Assembly (NCBI GenBank): GCA_004556565.1
Contig: SFGN01000021.1
Span: 1-41,818, forward strand
DNA length: 41,818 bases
Source of the DNA: Lachnospiraceae bacterium
Lineage (GTDB): Bacteria > Bacillota_A > Clostridia > Lachnospirales > Lachnospiraceae
Direction: 5' to 3'
Position numbers and translations under genes: made by a program. Position 1 is the stretch's first letter. The number at the start of each line of letters is the position of its first letter. Below, piece after piece: positions 27,401 through 33,568 of this stretch. The notes beneath the pieces were generated by a model, which saw only the letters and a list, made by a program, of their open reading frames with translations, had not been told where the DNA came from and ran no database searches.

Positions 27401-28643
27401 CTGCAAAAGTCATTCCAGAAGCAGCGTTAGGATTAATTTTGAATGTACCGGCCTTGTTCAGATCCAATATCTGTTCTGCATCGGCTCGATCGTTCGTTGA
27501 CACCTGATCATCGACCAGAAGCCTGAAGCCGTCCTCTGTAAAGCACACTGCAATATCATGCCATACTCCCCAGAAACTGCTGTCGATTGTAACTGAATCC
27601 TGTGGCCATCCGTTAGAGCTGTTATTTCCAAACACGGCAAGTTTTGTCCCAGAACCGAATTCCAATCCCCATTCATTTGCCTTGCTTGCAACTACTCTTT
27701 TATCTGCACCCGGATACTCATCGCACTTAAATTTAAACGTAATCGCTACTGTATCCGTACTTGATTTATTAAGCTTGTTATTATTCCCTACATCCCGGGC
27801 CGCTGTGACCGATCCCTTGAATACATTGTTATATCCTTCAATGTCCTGTATTGCAAAATCATCGGAAAGAGTTAACGTTGCCGCATTATCTGCCTTGTCT
27901 TCAATGCTTTTGACATAATTCAGTATTGCTTCTGCTTTAGGAACCGCCATTCCTTCTGCCGGTGCTGTCAGGCTCAATGCAGGGCTGACCTCTTCTGTCG
28001 TAAGCACTCCAATCTCTGCCGCATTGATATACGGAGAAACTGTATTGCAGGAGGTTGAAGTAACTACCAGCTTCACCGCTTTTACATTTTCAGCCGGTGT
28101 ATCAAAGATCAGTTCCTTCTCGACTGTAATGTCCTCTCCCATCTGACTACCTGTACTGGTATATGTCCAGTCAGATGTTGCAGCCGGATTTTCACCAAAG
28201 TTTTCACCATCTTCACTGACATATATCTGGCACGTCTTTATCAATCCGTTATTCCCACTCATATAATTCTGTCTTGGAAGATATGTGATTCCCACTATTA
28301 CCTGGTTCTCAGGCAATGTCAGTGTAATTGTATTATTTCCTGTGATCGCATCAGGCGTTCCTTCTACCTGAACCTCACCACTGGCATAACTGGAATGCCA
28401 GTATGTGTCGACATTCCCGTCAGTCACACCTGTCAGTACGCCGTCCGTCAACGCATTGCCTTCCTGTGTGGAAATACTGTCTGCTACCGCTGTAACTCCC
28501 TGCACTTTCAGATAGCCTGACTGGCTTCGGGTACTGCTAAACGTTGCTGCATTTGCTGTAACAGCCGGAATCTGAATTCCGCCGATAACCATGGCGCAGG
28601 CCAGCAAAACTGCAAGCGTTCTTTTCAATAAGTTTTTTTTCAT
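21429..28643 (-). CDS. Giant secreted multidomain surface protein with SLH anchor, 2404 aa
   Basis: The signal peptide (1-33) ends near TANAA. Approximate domain order: discoidin/F5-8C (50-215), LamG-like (225-420), linker with Ig-like fold (440-530), FN3 (536-625), second LamG-like (634-840), two Ig-like repeats (845-1001), discoidin 1 (1005-1175), Ig-like pair, discoidin 2 (1326-1500), Ig-like repeats, discoidin 3 (1735-1912), Ig-like pair, a FIVAR-type Ala/Glu-rich helical segment (2068-2135), Big_2 (2141-2220) and three SLH domains (2221-2404). The three internal discoidin units share the FDDxxHWWHSR motif and IWIQTGF. SLH domains bind cell-wall polymers, so the protein is surface-bound. 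No catalytic domain was found; glycan binding or adhesion is inferred. It has a strong promoter and a leader of about 110 nt. Confidence 0.93.
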   Translation of the reverse strand: MKKNLLKRTLAVLLACAMVIGGIQIPAVTANAATFSSTRSQSGYLKVQGVTAVADSISTQEGNALTDGVLTGVTDGNVDTYWHSSYASGEVQVEGTPDAITGNNTITLTLPENQVIVGITYLPRQNYMSGNNGLIKTCQIYVSEDGENFGENPAATSDWTYTSTGSQMGEDITVEKELIFDTPAENVKAVKLVVTSTSCNTVSPYINAAEIGVLTTEEVSPALSLTAPAEGMAVPKAEAILNYVKSIEDKADNAATLTLSDDFAIQDIEGYNNVFKGSVTAARDVGNNNKLNKSSTDTVAITFKFKCDEYPGADKRVVASKANEWGLEFGSGTKLAVFGNNSSNGWPQDSVTIDSSFWGVWHDIAVCFTEDGFRLLVDDQVSTNDRADAEQILDLNKAGTFKINPNAASGMTFADFKVYTDLGVTNKVESMSALQAALGNATLLFSLEESSVAVDPGYTVESTVWTNEAGEEVSAFTYGDTYTAAITLAARTGKVFTQTASTIRVGEEDAAVEAEITDGGSKMTITYVYDGLAAAEEPVIDANLTVEARYMSNHIRWDAVEDAASYNVYRVTEEGETAVAEGITATSYVDEDTAITGTQHFYKIKAVYANGRTAVTEAVQDVYPAGIEAVQKNAQLHKDFVASNDTAFDGTRVYTGTEDEVNSVKDLSEGMMVVSFKSADLSAKATLLDIKNAGTTTNTGLAEDGVAAIFQAATNDVYYGRFALGGGGLRGTMSGTGALTTTDWSTAAVRSKTYQNYNSSEKNAWFVHNGQGAGWDDANWNGFLTRVSNIDTLTIGASVNSGETAMPFNGDIAYVTITDEVLSNAELAAYTLAVSKYLDEYRETAGIRITSEPDKTEYETGEELDLTGLEVKVVYKDAAGDEVVAEDALSMDDLNVTGYDANVTGTQTITVTYEGQTATFDVIVSGSEAVTLTHIEVTAPTKTIYIVGEELDTEGMTVTAVYSNDDEVDVTDSAQVSALDSASTGKKEITVSYEGETAIIDVAVVKQFNNDLLLKNVKANSEQNPESGTDGPAIWAFDDENHWWHSRWTGTPAEGEVSDGHPSADRPIWIQTGFDGVQYIKEITYQGRATSQGLINEYSIAVANLENPAAEPSDQDFTVVKSGTLENTTDEQTIVLDDFTAATHVRILVKSVYGGTTANTNYVAAKRIKIFGTDVNAIAVKTEPKTTYIKGEDLNLDDLVVEVSYTDGTKNDMQGATVTGYDKEQEGEQTLTVNYAGYTATYNVTVEAVPELVSIEVTAPSKTEYIVGEALDTEGMVVTAHYEGDKQAIVTSSAVVGEFDNTTAGEKQVTVTYGEKETTFTVNVVEVTQFDDTVLVRNATANSQQVDADGNGKDNDGPATWAFDDEVHWWHSRWSGDPLEGEVSNGNLNNNSPIWIQTGFEGVQYIKKITYQARETKQGAINEYTISVANLSDPTASPEDEDFTVVKSGSLANTADEQTIILDDFTAATHVRISVTSVYTNGGTPHVSAQRIKFFGNVVNSISVTTEPDKLVYFAGEELNLDGMTVTAAYSNNTDRDVTEGVAAECDLSTAGTQKVIVSYAGKTAEFDVTVKKVPASIEVTTLPNKIEYVVGAQELDTEGMVVTAYYDDDTSEEISLADVQITGFNSEAATAEQQITVTYGDKTATFNISIVEQTVRALQEIRVTKPTKDVYVTGETLDTTGMVVTAVYSNGDTADVTENAAVSGFDSNSAGKKTITVSYTEDGVEKTATFDVTVIGLVQFDDAVLRSNAAANSEQLPAGYVNDGGAAWAFDDSAHWWHSRYQDTPADYEVESGHPSADNPIWIQTGFDGVQYIKKITYLPRYDKTNGQGRIKDYQIAIANLEDPMAAPTDDDFTVVKTGVLLSQAEEQTIMLDEFTAATHVRLIVTSLYDPVPDSEEDDYIAVQRIKIFGTVVNDITLTPPAKTSYSADENELNLEGMKAEAAYSDGSIVDVTGKVGITGFDPNPAATGDQTITVSYAGKSKTFVVNVEAAPVTMTGIEATPSKTEYTLGEDLQLTVKAVYSNGTKETVADGYTVSGYDNTKTGQQEITVTYNEMTATFTVTVKEPAPAVDTSELEAEIAKADAIDLTGYKDGAEKDAFIAALAAAKEAEENAESQEAVDAAKEALAAAAANLVPADSEEPVKSIGFDAETDSIIIKEEKELTVTVDPADAEVEWSSSDEEILTIDENGKIKAMWPGEATVTAKAGDKTADIKVTVYGVEKLYDDVKTADWFYDATNWAYINDVMSGYGDGSFGPGDSLARAQFAVIMYRIAGSPEVEFDGRFPDVKAGDWFANAVIWANDNGVITGYTNSGMFGPADKITREQIAAILYRYAKAEGYNVEASDDLADFPDAEKVNAFAKDAMKWAVASGLIKGDGGKLNPQGNANRAEAATLIMRFCKAYVE
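22905..25630 (-). repeat. Three tandem discoidin-plus-Ig coding repeats
   Basis: Units near 22909-23437, 24140-24665 and 25120-25629 encode nearly the same discoidin-like module, each with the FDDxxHWWHSR and PIWIQTGF segments, and retain clear nucleotide identity (for example the TTCTTGATATACTGAACACC stretch). Unit spacing is about 1.23 and 0.96 kb, differing by one Ig-like repeat. The similarity implies recent duplication or gene conversion. Confidence 0.85.
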
Positions 28644-28760
28644 GATTCACACTCCTTTTCATCGGCAGCATTTGAATAAAGTTTTTACTGCCTCCATCTT
28701 GTTCCCCTTTACTGCACTTTATGCAGTCGTGCCTCCTTTCTTATACACTTTTCCATTAAA

Positions 28761-28789
28761 ATTGTATGCCCAATACGCTCATTTGTCAA
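28761..28789 (-). promoter_or_regulatory. Sigma-A promoter of the giant surface-protein gene
   Basis: Read on the minus strand: TTGACA (28789-28784), 17 bp, TACAAT (28766-28761), a perfect -35 and spacing. The leader of about 110 nt contains an ACTGCA/TGCAGT hairpin and a second GGAGG-like site before the real AAGGAG at the ATG. Confidence 0.8.
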
Positions 28790-28824
28790 GCTGAAAGAGA
28801 GGCGGGATGCCCTTGTGAAGAATC

Positions 28825-28863
28825 AAAAAAAGAGGCAGCCCTCCCATTTTGTCGGACCGCCTC
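28825..28863 (-). terminator. Terminator of the M14/transglutaminase operon (copy B)
   Basis: The stem GAGGCAGCC... with GGACCGCCTC (28832-28841 with 28854-28863, including G-U pairs) is followed by seven U on the minus strand. It ends the operon that starts upstream at the ATP-grasp remnant. The sequence around it is similar to copy A at 21343. Confidence 0.75.
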
Positions 28864-28946
28864 CGGGTATCATTTTTGTTGACTGTTTTTAGTTTTTCCT
28901 TTCTTTCCTGTTCTTATTCCTGCAAGCTTCACAGAACCATTTCATA

Positions 28947-29882
28947 TTATATATGCAGGCGTTTAATAATCTTGTACACGATTTCATTTTCTGTCACAAG
29001 CGGCTTCTCATGGGAAAAGAAAATAACGCCGTCTGTAGGAGAAAGAACCGTGGCAATCACATTTCCTTTATACGGATGGGTTATTTCCGCAAGCGGCTCT
29101 CCCATCCTGACTTCTTCCCCCGGGAATCGAAGCCTTCGGTAAATGCCTCCTACATTAGTCTTTACCACAGCCAGCTCATCCTCTTTAAATATAGTCGCGA
29201 TATAGCCGCTGTGACTGTGATAACGGAGTATTCCCATTCTTGTCAGGAAACGCAGCACAGCCGATACTGCCTGCTCTGCACTTTTTTCATCTATCGTGTC
29301 TGTTTTACTTGTATATACAGAAAATGCACTGGTTTCCCACACCTGCCAGTTGAAATTCAAAGTCGTGGTATCAATGGGCTTCGGCTTGCGGACAACCACA
29401 TAAGGAAGACCAAATAACGTCGCCAGACTGGTATTCTGAAGCCCTGTATCCATCATTCGGACATGGGGCACAAAATCACCAGGCAGATAAAAGCTCGCAA
29501 ACTGAATCCCGTATTCGTAATCACGTACATTGGAAAATACCCCGTCCGCAATCCTCTGTGTCGTCTCACCCCGGTCATATCCGGGGAACATCCGATTGAT
29601 GTCCGTATTGTCTACCGTCCAGAACCGTTTCCCGATATTCATGGAATGATGACCCACAGAAGGGATTACCAGAATTTCATGGTCGGACACGATTGCCCCC
29701 CTGACTTCCAGCTCCGTCAGTTTTTTAACAAGCTGGGAGCAGACATATAACTGCTGCACTTCATTTCCGCGGATCGATCCCACAATACATGCAGACTTTT
29801 TTCCTCTCCCAAAACGATATCCGGTCACTTTCAGATCCTCCCTGTAAGGGGAAGGGAGGGTATATAAAATATCTTCTCTCAT
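28947..29882 (-). CDS. M14 AstE/AspA-like protein with lost zinc ligands, 311 aa
   Basis: This is a paralogue of the gene just upstream, with the same layout and a shared (D/L)(I/M)NR(M/V)FPG segment and a C-terminal beta-rich domain (TDGVIFF). The metal-binding motif GTHGDE of active members is here GSIRGNE (36-41), so the His is replaced by Arg38, and the later DIHAS is IQFAS (126-130), replacing the second His by Phe. The Glu (41) remains. Two of three zinc ligands are therefore gone. It is probably a pseudoenzyme, perhaps a regulatory or structural partner of the active copy. The start overlaps the upstream stop by 4 nt (ATGA), so the two are made in equal amounts. Confidence 0.85.
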   Translation of the reverse strand: MREDILYTLPSPYREDLKVTGYRFGRGKKSACIVGSIRGNEVQQLYVCSQLVKKLTELEVRGAIVSDHEILVIPSVGHHSMNIGKRFWTVDNTDINRMFPGYDRGETTQRIADGVFSNVRDYEYGIQFASFYLPGDFVPHVRMMDTGLQNTSLATLFGLPYVVVRKPKPIDTTTLNFNWQVWETSAFSVYTSKTDTIDEKSAEQAVSAVLRFLTRMGILRYHSHSGYIATIFKEDELAVVKTNVGGIYRRLRFPGEEVRMGEPLAEITHPYKGNVIATVLSPTDGVIFFSHEKPLVTENEIVYKIIKRLHI

Positions 29883-30817
29883 TGTTCCACACCTCCCAGT
29901 ACGCGTCCTAATAATGAACCGCTGTATACGACCGGATATTCACGTCTTGTAAATACCAGTCCGTCAATCGGTGCTTTTGCCGTTTCATTGATTTCTCCTG
30001 TCAAAGGATCGACAACATAACCGATTGTATCTCCCTCTTTTACAAAATCACCGATATTCGTTTCCGGAAGATAGATCCCCGATGCGTCCGCATTGATATA
30101 GCCAACTTCATTATCATAAGAAACAATCGGCTTTTTCGGTTCTTTAACAGGTCCGTCCCACATGCCCTGTGTTTTCATAAGATGCAGGATTCCCTCCACA
30201 AGCTGATGCCCATATGCATCCGTAATCCGCATCCCTACACCCATTTCCACTACAAGCGTCGGCACACCTATACTGTTCAAACTATAAGCCAGTGTAGATT
30301 CCAGCACGGTGGCAGAGGCATGCACCCAGATCATATCAATGTTCAGGTTTTCCGCCAGCGGCACAAGCTTTTCGGCGGTTATCTCATTGATTCGCACCTG
30401 GGGCATTTCTTTCAGGAAAATATTGCTGGCATGTATGTCAATGCACAAATCGGAACCTTCCAGATCTTCCACCAACTCCTTTGTCATGCTTTCCACCATC
30501 GGGCCTTCCGAATCTCCGGGAAAGACACGGTTCATATCCAGATCAAACATAGGGATTCCTCTTGTAATTGAATCGATTCCCAGCGGGTTCAGCGCCGGAT
30601 ATACATCCACGATGCCTTTCAGATGTTCCTGCCCTTCTTTTAATCTGCGGAGCAGCTCGTAACAGACAAACTGCCCTTCCAGCTCATCGCCGTGGGTTCC
30701 CGTCACGACAGAGATCCGTTTCTCTTTTCCGGTCGGCGCAAAAGGTTCAAGCCGCTGCTTTTTAATTTGTAAATGCTCGTCCACGGGAAGTGCCATGGAC
30801 ACCACTGTCTGTATCAT
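29879..30817 (-). CDS. M14 AstE/AspA family zinc deacylase, 312 aa
   Basis: This is a zinc hydrolase related to succinylglutamate desuccinylase and aspartoacylase, enzymes that remove acyl groups from amino acids. Zinc ligands are His42 and Glu45 in GTHGDE and His129 in DIHAS; the general-base Glu191 is in VVEMGVG. A C-terminal beta-barrel-like domain (about 230-312) resembles a biotinyl-lipoyl fold, with GDFVKEGDTIGYV. The start at 30817 is supported by GGAGG 10 nt upstream; the frame is open to 30868. Its place behind an ATP-grasp/alpha-E/transglutaminase set suggests the substrate is an acylated peptide-like product, which is inference. Confidence 0.88.
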   Translation of the reverse strand: MIQTVVSMALPVDEHLQIKKQRLEPFAPTGKEKRISVVTGTHGDELEGQFVCYELLRRLKEGQEHLKGIVDVYPALNPLGIDSITRGIPMFDLDMNRVFPGDSEGPMVESMTKELVEDLEGSDLCIDIHASNIFLKEMPQVRINEITAEKLVPLAENLNIDMIWVHASATVLESTLAYSLNSIGVPTLVVEMGVGMRITDAYGHQLVEGILHLMKTQGMWDGPVKEPKKPIVSYDNEVGYINADASGIYLPETNIGDFVKEGDTIGYVVDPLTGEINETAKAPIDGLVFTRREYPVVYSGSLLGRVLGGVEQ

Positions 30818-30881
30818 TTCTTTATTTCCTCCATAACCATACAGACATGCACGGACCGTACCTTGCATGCCGCTGTCTGTA

Positions 30882-31667
30882 TCATTCTTTTATTTCCTCT
30901 ACAATTACCTGAACATGCTGTGTCTGTCCCGGGCATCCCCGGAACGTGCCTTTATCCAGGACACAATCATTGTAATCTCTGCCATGCGCCAGCTTAATAT
31001 AATAATCATCCACATGCAGGTTATTGGTCGGGTCCAGCCCGTACCAGCCTTCTCCGGTATACAGCTCCACCCAGGCATGAGTACAGCCTTCTCCTATCAT
31101 CAGGCCATTCACATATCTGGCGGGGATTCCTGCCATCCGCAGAAGTGTAATGAAAATATGGGCATAATCCTGGCAGACCCCGTACCCCTTTTCCATTGCC
31201 TCTTCCGCCGTCGTCGAAATATCTGTCTTTCCGGGCACATACCGGAAATCACGGTACAGCCCGCGCATCAGATACACCGCCCTTTCCAGCGCATTTCCTT
31301 CCGGAAATTTTTTCGAGGACAGATATTCATGAAGTTTTTTTCCCGGCCTTTTAAGGGAGGATGGGTATTTATACCATTCCTGAAGCGGCTCATGCCTCAG
31401 CTTCATCCCTTCCACTTCCGCCACGCCGGCAATCTCATAGCCGAACTGTTTATGATACTCATGATAGTGACCGATATATTTATGATTCCCGAATCCGTCA
31501 ATAGTTTCGTCAAGACAGTCTGTCGGATAAATGTATCGGCTTTCAATCGTCACTTTCTGCACTTCATCAGATGCAGGCACGCAGCGCAGAGAAAAAGAGT
31601 GATCCCATACCGGCTCCTCGAACCGGAGATTCATTTCATAGATGAATCTCAGCTTCCTCATACTCAT
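30882..31667 (-). CDS. Transglutaminase-like cysteine protein, 261 aa
   Basis: This protein has a transglutaminase/protease-like core with the triad Cys165 (YGVCQDYAH), His197 (CTHAWVE) and Asp212 (LDPTNN), all intact, after an N-terminal beta-rich domain (1-100) of the bacterial transglutaminase N-terminal type. Members are recurrently encoded with alpha-E and circularly permuted ATP-grasp proteins, where they are thought to act as peptidases or amide-transfer enzymes on the ligase product. There is no signal peptide. The start overlaps the alpha-E stop by 4 nt (ATGA). The downstream junction to the M14 gene contains a short duplicated segment. Confidence 0.92.
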   Translation of the reverse strand: MSMRKLRFIYEMNLRFEEPVWDHSFSLRCVPASDEVQKVTIESRYIYPTDCLDETIDGFGNHKYIGHYHEYHKQFGYEIAGVAEVEGMKLRHEPLQEWYKYPSSLKRPGKKLHEYLSSKKFPEGNALERAVYLMRGLYRDFRYVPGKTDISTTAEEAMEKGYGVCQDYAHIFITLLRMAGIPARYVNGLMIGEGCTHAWVELYTGEGWYGLDPTNNLHVDDYYIKLAHGRDYNDCVLDKGTFRGCPGQTQHVQVIVEEIKE

Positions 31668-32341
31668 CTCACCTCAATTATGTTCCCCAGATACTCCAGT
31701 GCCTCACGGTAATCCGTTGACCAGTCTTTTTTCACATTTATAATATCTGTCAGCTTCTGAAGGTTTTCCATGTTGTAACACATATGTGTCCTGTAAATTC
31801 TGTTCAGCAGCTTGCTGAATTCTTTTTCGATATCTTCCGTATGATATTCCAGGCGGATATAGAGGTCAAGGCGCTCTACATGCTTGCCGCATTTCATGAT
31901 ATTGCGGCAGTCTTCGCTGTCAACATAGTCATCCACACATCCCCAGAATGCAAGAATATAATCAATCACCGGCTGAAGCTCAAGGAGGGGTGCATTCCTC
32001 GTATTCATTTCAAAAATGTCCACTGCAAGCTGCAGATAGGACAATACATTACTGCTCAGCTCGTCCCTGAGGACAATTGCGTTGTCATATGCACGGCTCA
32101 TATTTGCGATCAGGGAATCCGGATTTTCTTTATCAAACGGATAACTGTCTGCAAATACATCGTTTGAACCGTACACATCCGGAATATTCAGCCTTTCACA
32201 ATATGTTTTGTATGTACCTTCCGGTGCTTCGATCAACAAATCGTATATTCTGTAAAACTTTCTTAATGTCGTATAAACCCTTTCCGTATATCGGCCGAGC
32301 CAGTACAAATGATCCAGTTTTTCTATCGAGATAATACCCAT
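31664..32341 (-). CDS. Alpha-E domain protein (DUF403), 225 aa
   Basis: This is an all-helical protein of the alpha-E family, the constant partner of circularly permuted ATP-grasp ligases in predicted peptide- or amide-forming operons. It begins MGIISIEKLDHLYWLGRYTE, the family's typical start with WLGRY-ER, and continues with helices to the end; no metal site is evident. The start at 32341 is preferred on homology over the longer frame to 32425; GGAGGAGG lies about 12 nt upstream. It overlaps the 3' end of the ATP-grasp gene by 19 nt. Because that gene is truncated, this protein may now lack its partner, or have one elsewhere. Confidence 0.9.
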   Translation of the reverse strand: MGIISIEKLDHLYWLGRYTERVYTTLRKFYRIYDLLIEAPEGTYKTYCERLNIPDVYGSNDVFADSYPFDKENPDSLIANMSRAYDNAIVLRDELSSNVLSYLQLAVDIFEMNTRNAPLLELQPVIDYILAFWGCVDDYVDSEDCRNIMKCGKHVERLDLYIRLEYHTEDIEKEFSKLLNRIYRTHMCYNMENLQKLTDIINVKKDWSTDYREALEYLGNIIEVR

Positions 32342-33381
32342 GTGTCTTTGAATCCTCCTCCCTGTGACGAATTCACTACAAATGAATTCGGATTTCTCGA
32401 AAATCTTGTAAGGCCGCTTGCCCACACTTTTGTCGTCTCTCCTGAAAGAACGAACGCACGGAGGTCTGCTTTTCTCATAACCTTCTGTCCGTTGTCAAGG
32501 ATTGCCATATCTTTAAAATCAATGACTTCCTGGGCAATAAACCGTCTGTTTTCGCGCTTCACAAGTTCCCTTAAATTTCCAAGTTCTTCTTTAGTCAGGC
32601 CACTGCCGAAAATCACTCCGTATCCGCCTGCCTCGGCAACATCTTTGATGACAAGTTTATCCAGATTATCAAGCACATATTTTCTATCCTCTTCATAATA
32701 CGGAAGATACGTCGGAGCATTTTTCAAAATCGGCTCTTCTCCCAGGTAATACCGGATCATCTTCGGGACGAAATAATAAATCCCCTTATCATCCGCGACA
32801 CCATTTCCCGGTGCATTGACAATTGCCACATTTCCCGCACGGTATACATCCATCAGATTCGGAACGCCGATCAGAGATTCATGGAGGAAGGTCATGGGGT
32901 CAAGATAATCATCGGATATCCTGCGGTAAATAACTCCGACTCTCTGTTTATTTTCCCGGTAATCCCGGAAGAACAGCTGATTTTTCTCAACAAACAAATC
33001 TGTATTCATGGCGAGGGCACTCCCTGTACGTTCTGCCAGATAAGAGTGTTCAAAATATGCAGCATTGTAACGGCCCGGTGTCATAATCACTTTAATGCCG
33101 CCCTTATTTACATAATCCAACGTTTCCCGAAGCAAATGCCCGTAATTCCGGTTATCCACAATCGCATTCTGACGGAATGTCGCCGGGCAGGCTCTTCTGC
33201 AAAGGTCACGGGCAATCAGCGGATAGGATGCCCCGGACGGAATACGGAGATTATCTTCCAGAATGTACCACTCGTTATCCTTTCCTTCGACCAGGTCAAT
33301 TCCCGATATGTGGCTGTATATCCCTTCCGGCGGGCGGATTCCCTCACACTCAGGAAGATATCCCGATGAAGAAAATACAAA
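32323..33381 (-). pseudogene. 5'-truncated circularly permuted ATP-grasp protein (DUF404/407 type)
   Basis: The 278 codons from the GTG at 33159 encode the C-terminal two thirds of a circularly permuted ATP-grasp ligase (VIMTPGRYNAAYFEHSYLA, YRRISDDYLDP, LVIKDVAEAGGYG). The same frame is open upstream and clearly still homologous: GIDLVEGKDNEWYILEDNLR and IPSGASYPL are family hallmarks. Homology begins around FSSSGYLPECEGIRPP (about 33381). Upstream there is no ATG, GTG or TTG in frame before the stop at 33460, and the ade terminator is only 80 bp away. Relatives are about 470 residues, so roughly 120 N-terminal codons are missing. The GTG at 33159 has no ribosome-binding site. It is likely non-functional, or possibly a shortened protein. 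Confidence 0.8.
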
Positions 33382-33467
33382 CTCCTCACCTTCTCCTGGT
33401 ACTTCTTTTATCTCTGTGTCTTTTGATCCAGTGCTTTCAGATGTCCATTTTCCTCGTCGCTATAATA

Positions 33468-33514
33468 AAAAAAGAAGCGACAGACACCTTCTCAGGCATC
33501 CTCGCTTCTTTTTT
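33468..33514 (-). terminator. Terminator after ade
   Basis: A 13-bp stem, AAAAAAGAAGCGA (33468-33480) with TCGCTTCTTTTTT (33502-33514), is followed by T-runs. It lies 55 bp after the ade stop and marks the point beyond which the truncated ATP-grasp frame begins. Confidence 0.85.
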
Positions 33515-33568
33515 ATGTCGACATATTACACTATAATTGATTGCTTGTCAAGTCCGGCTGCAGATCTG

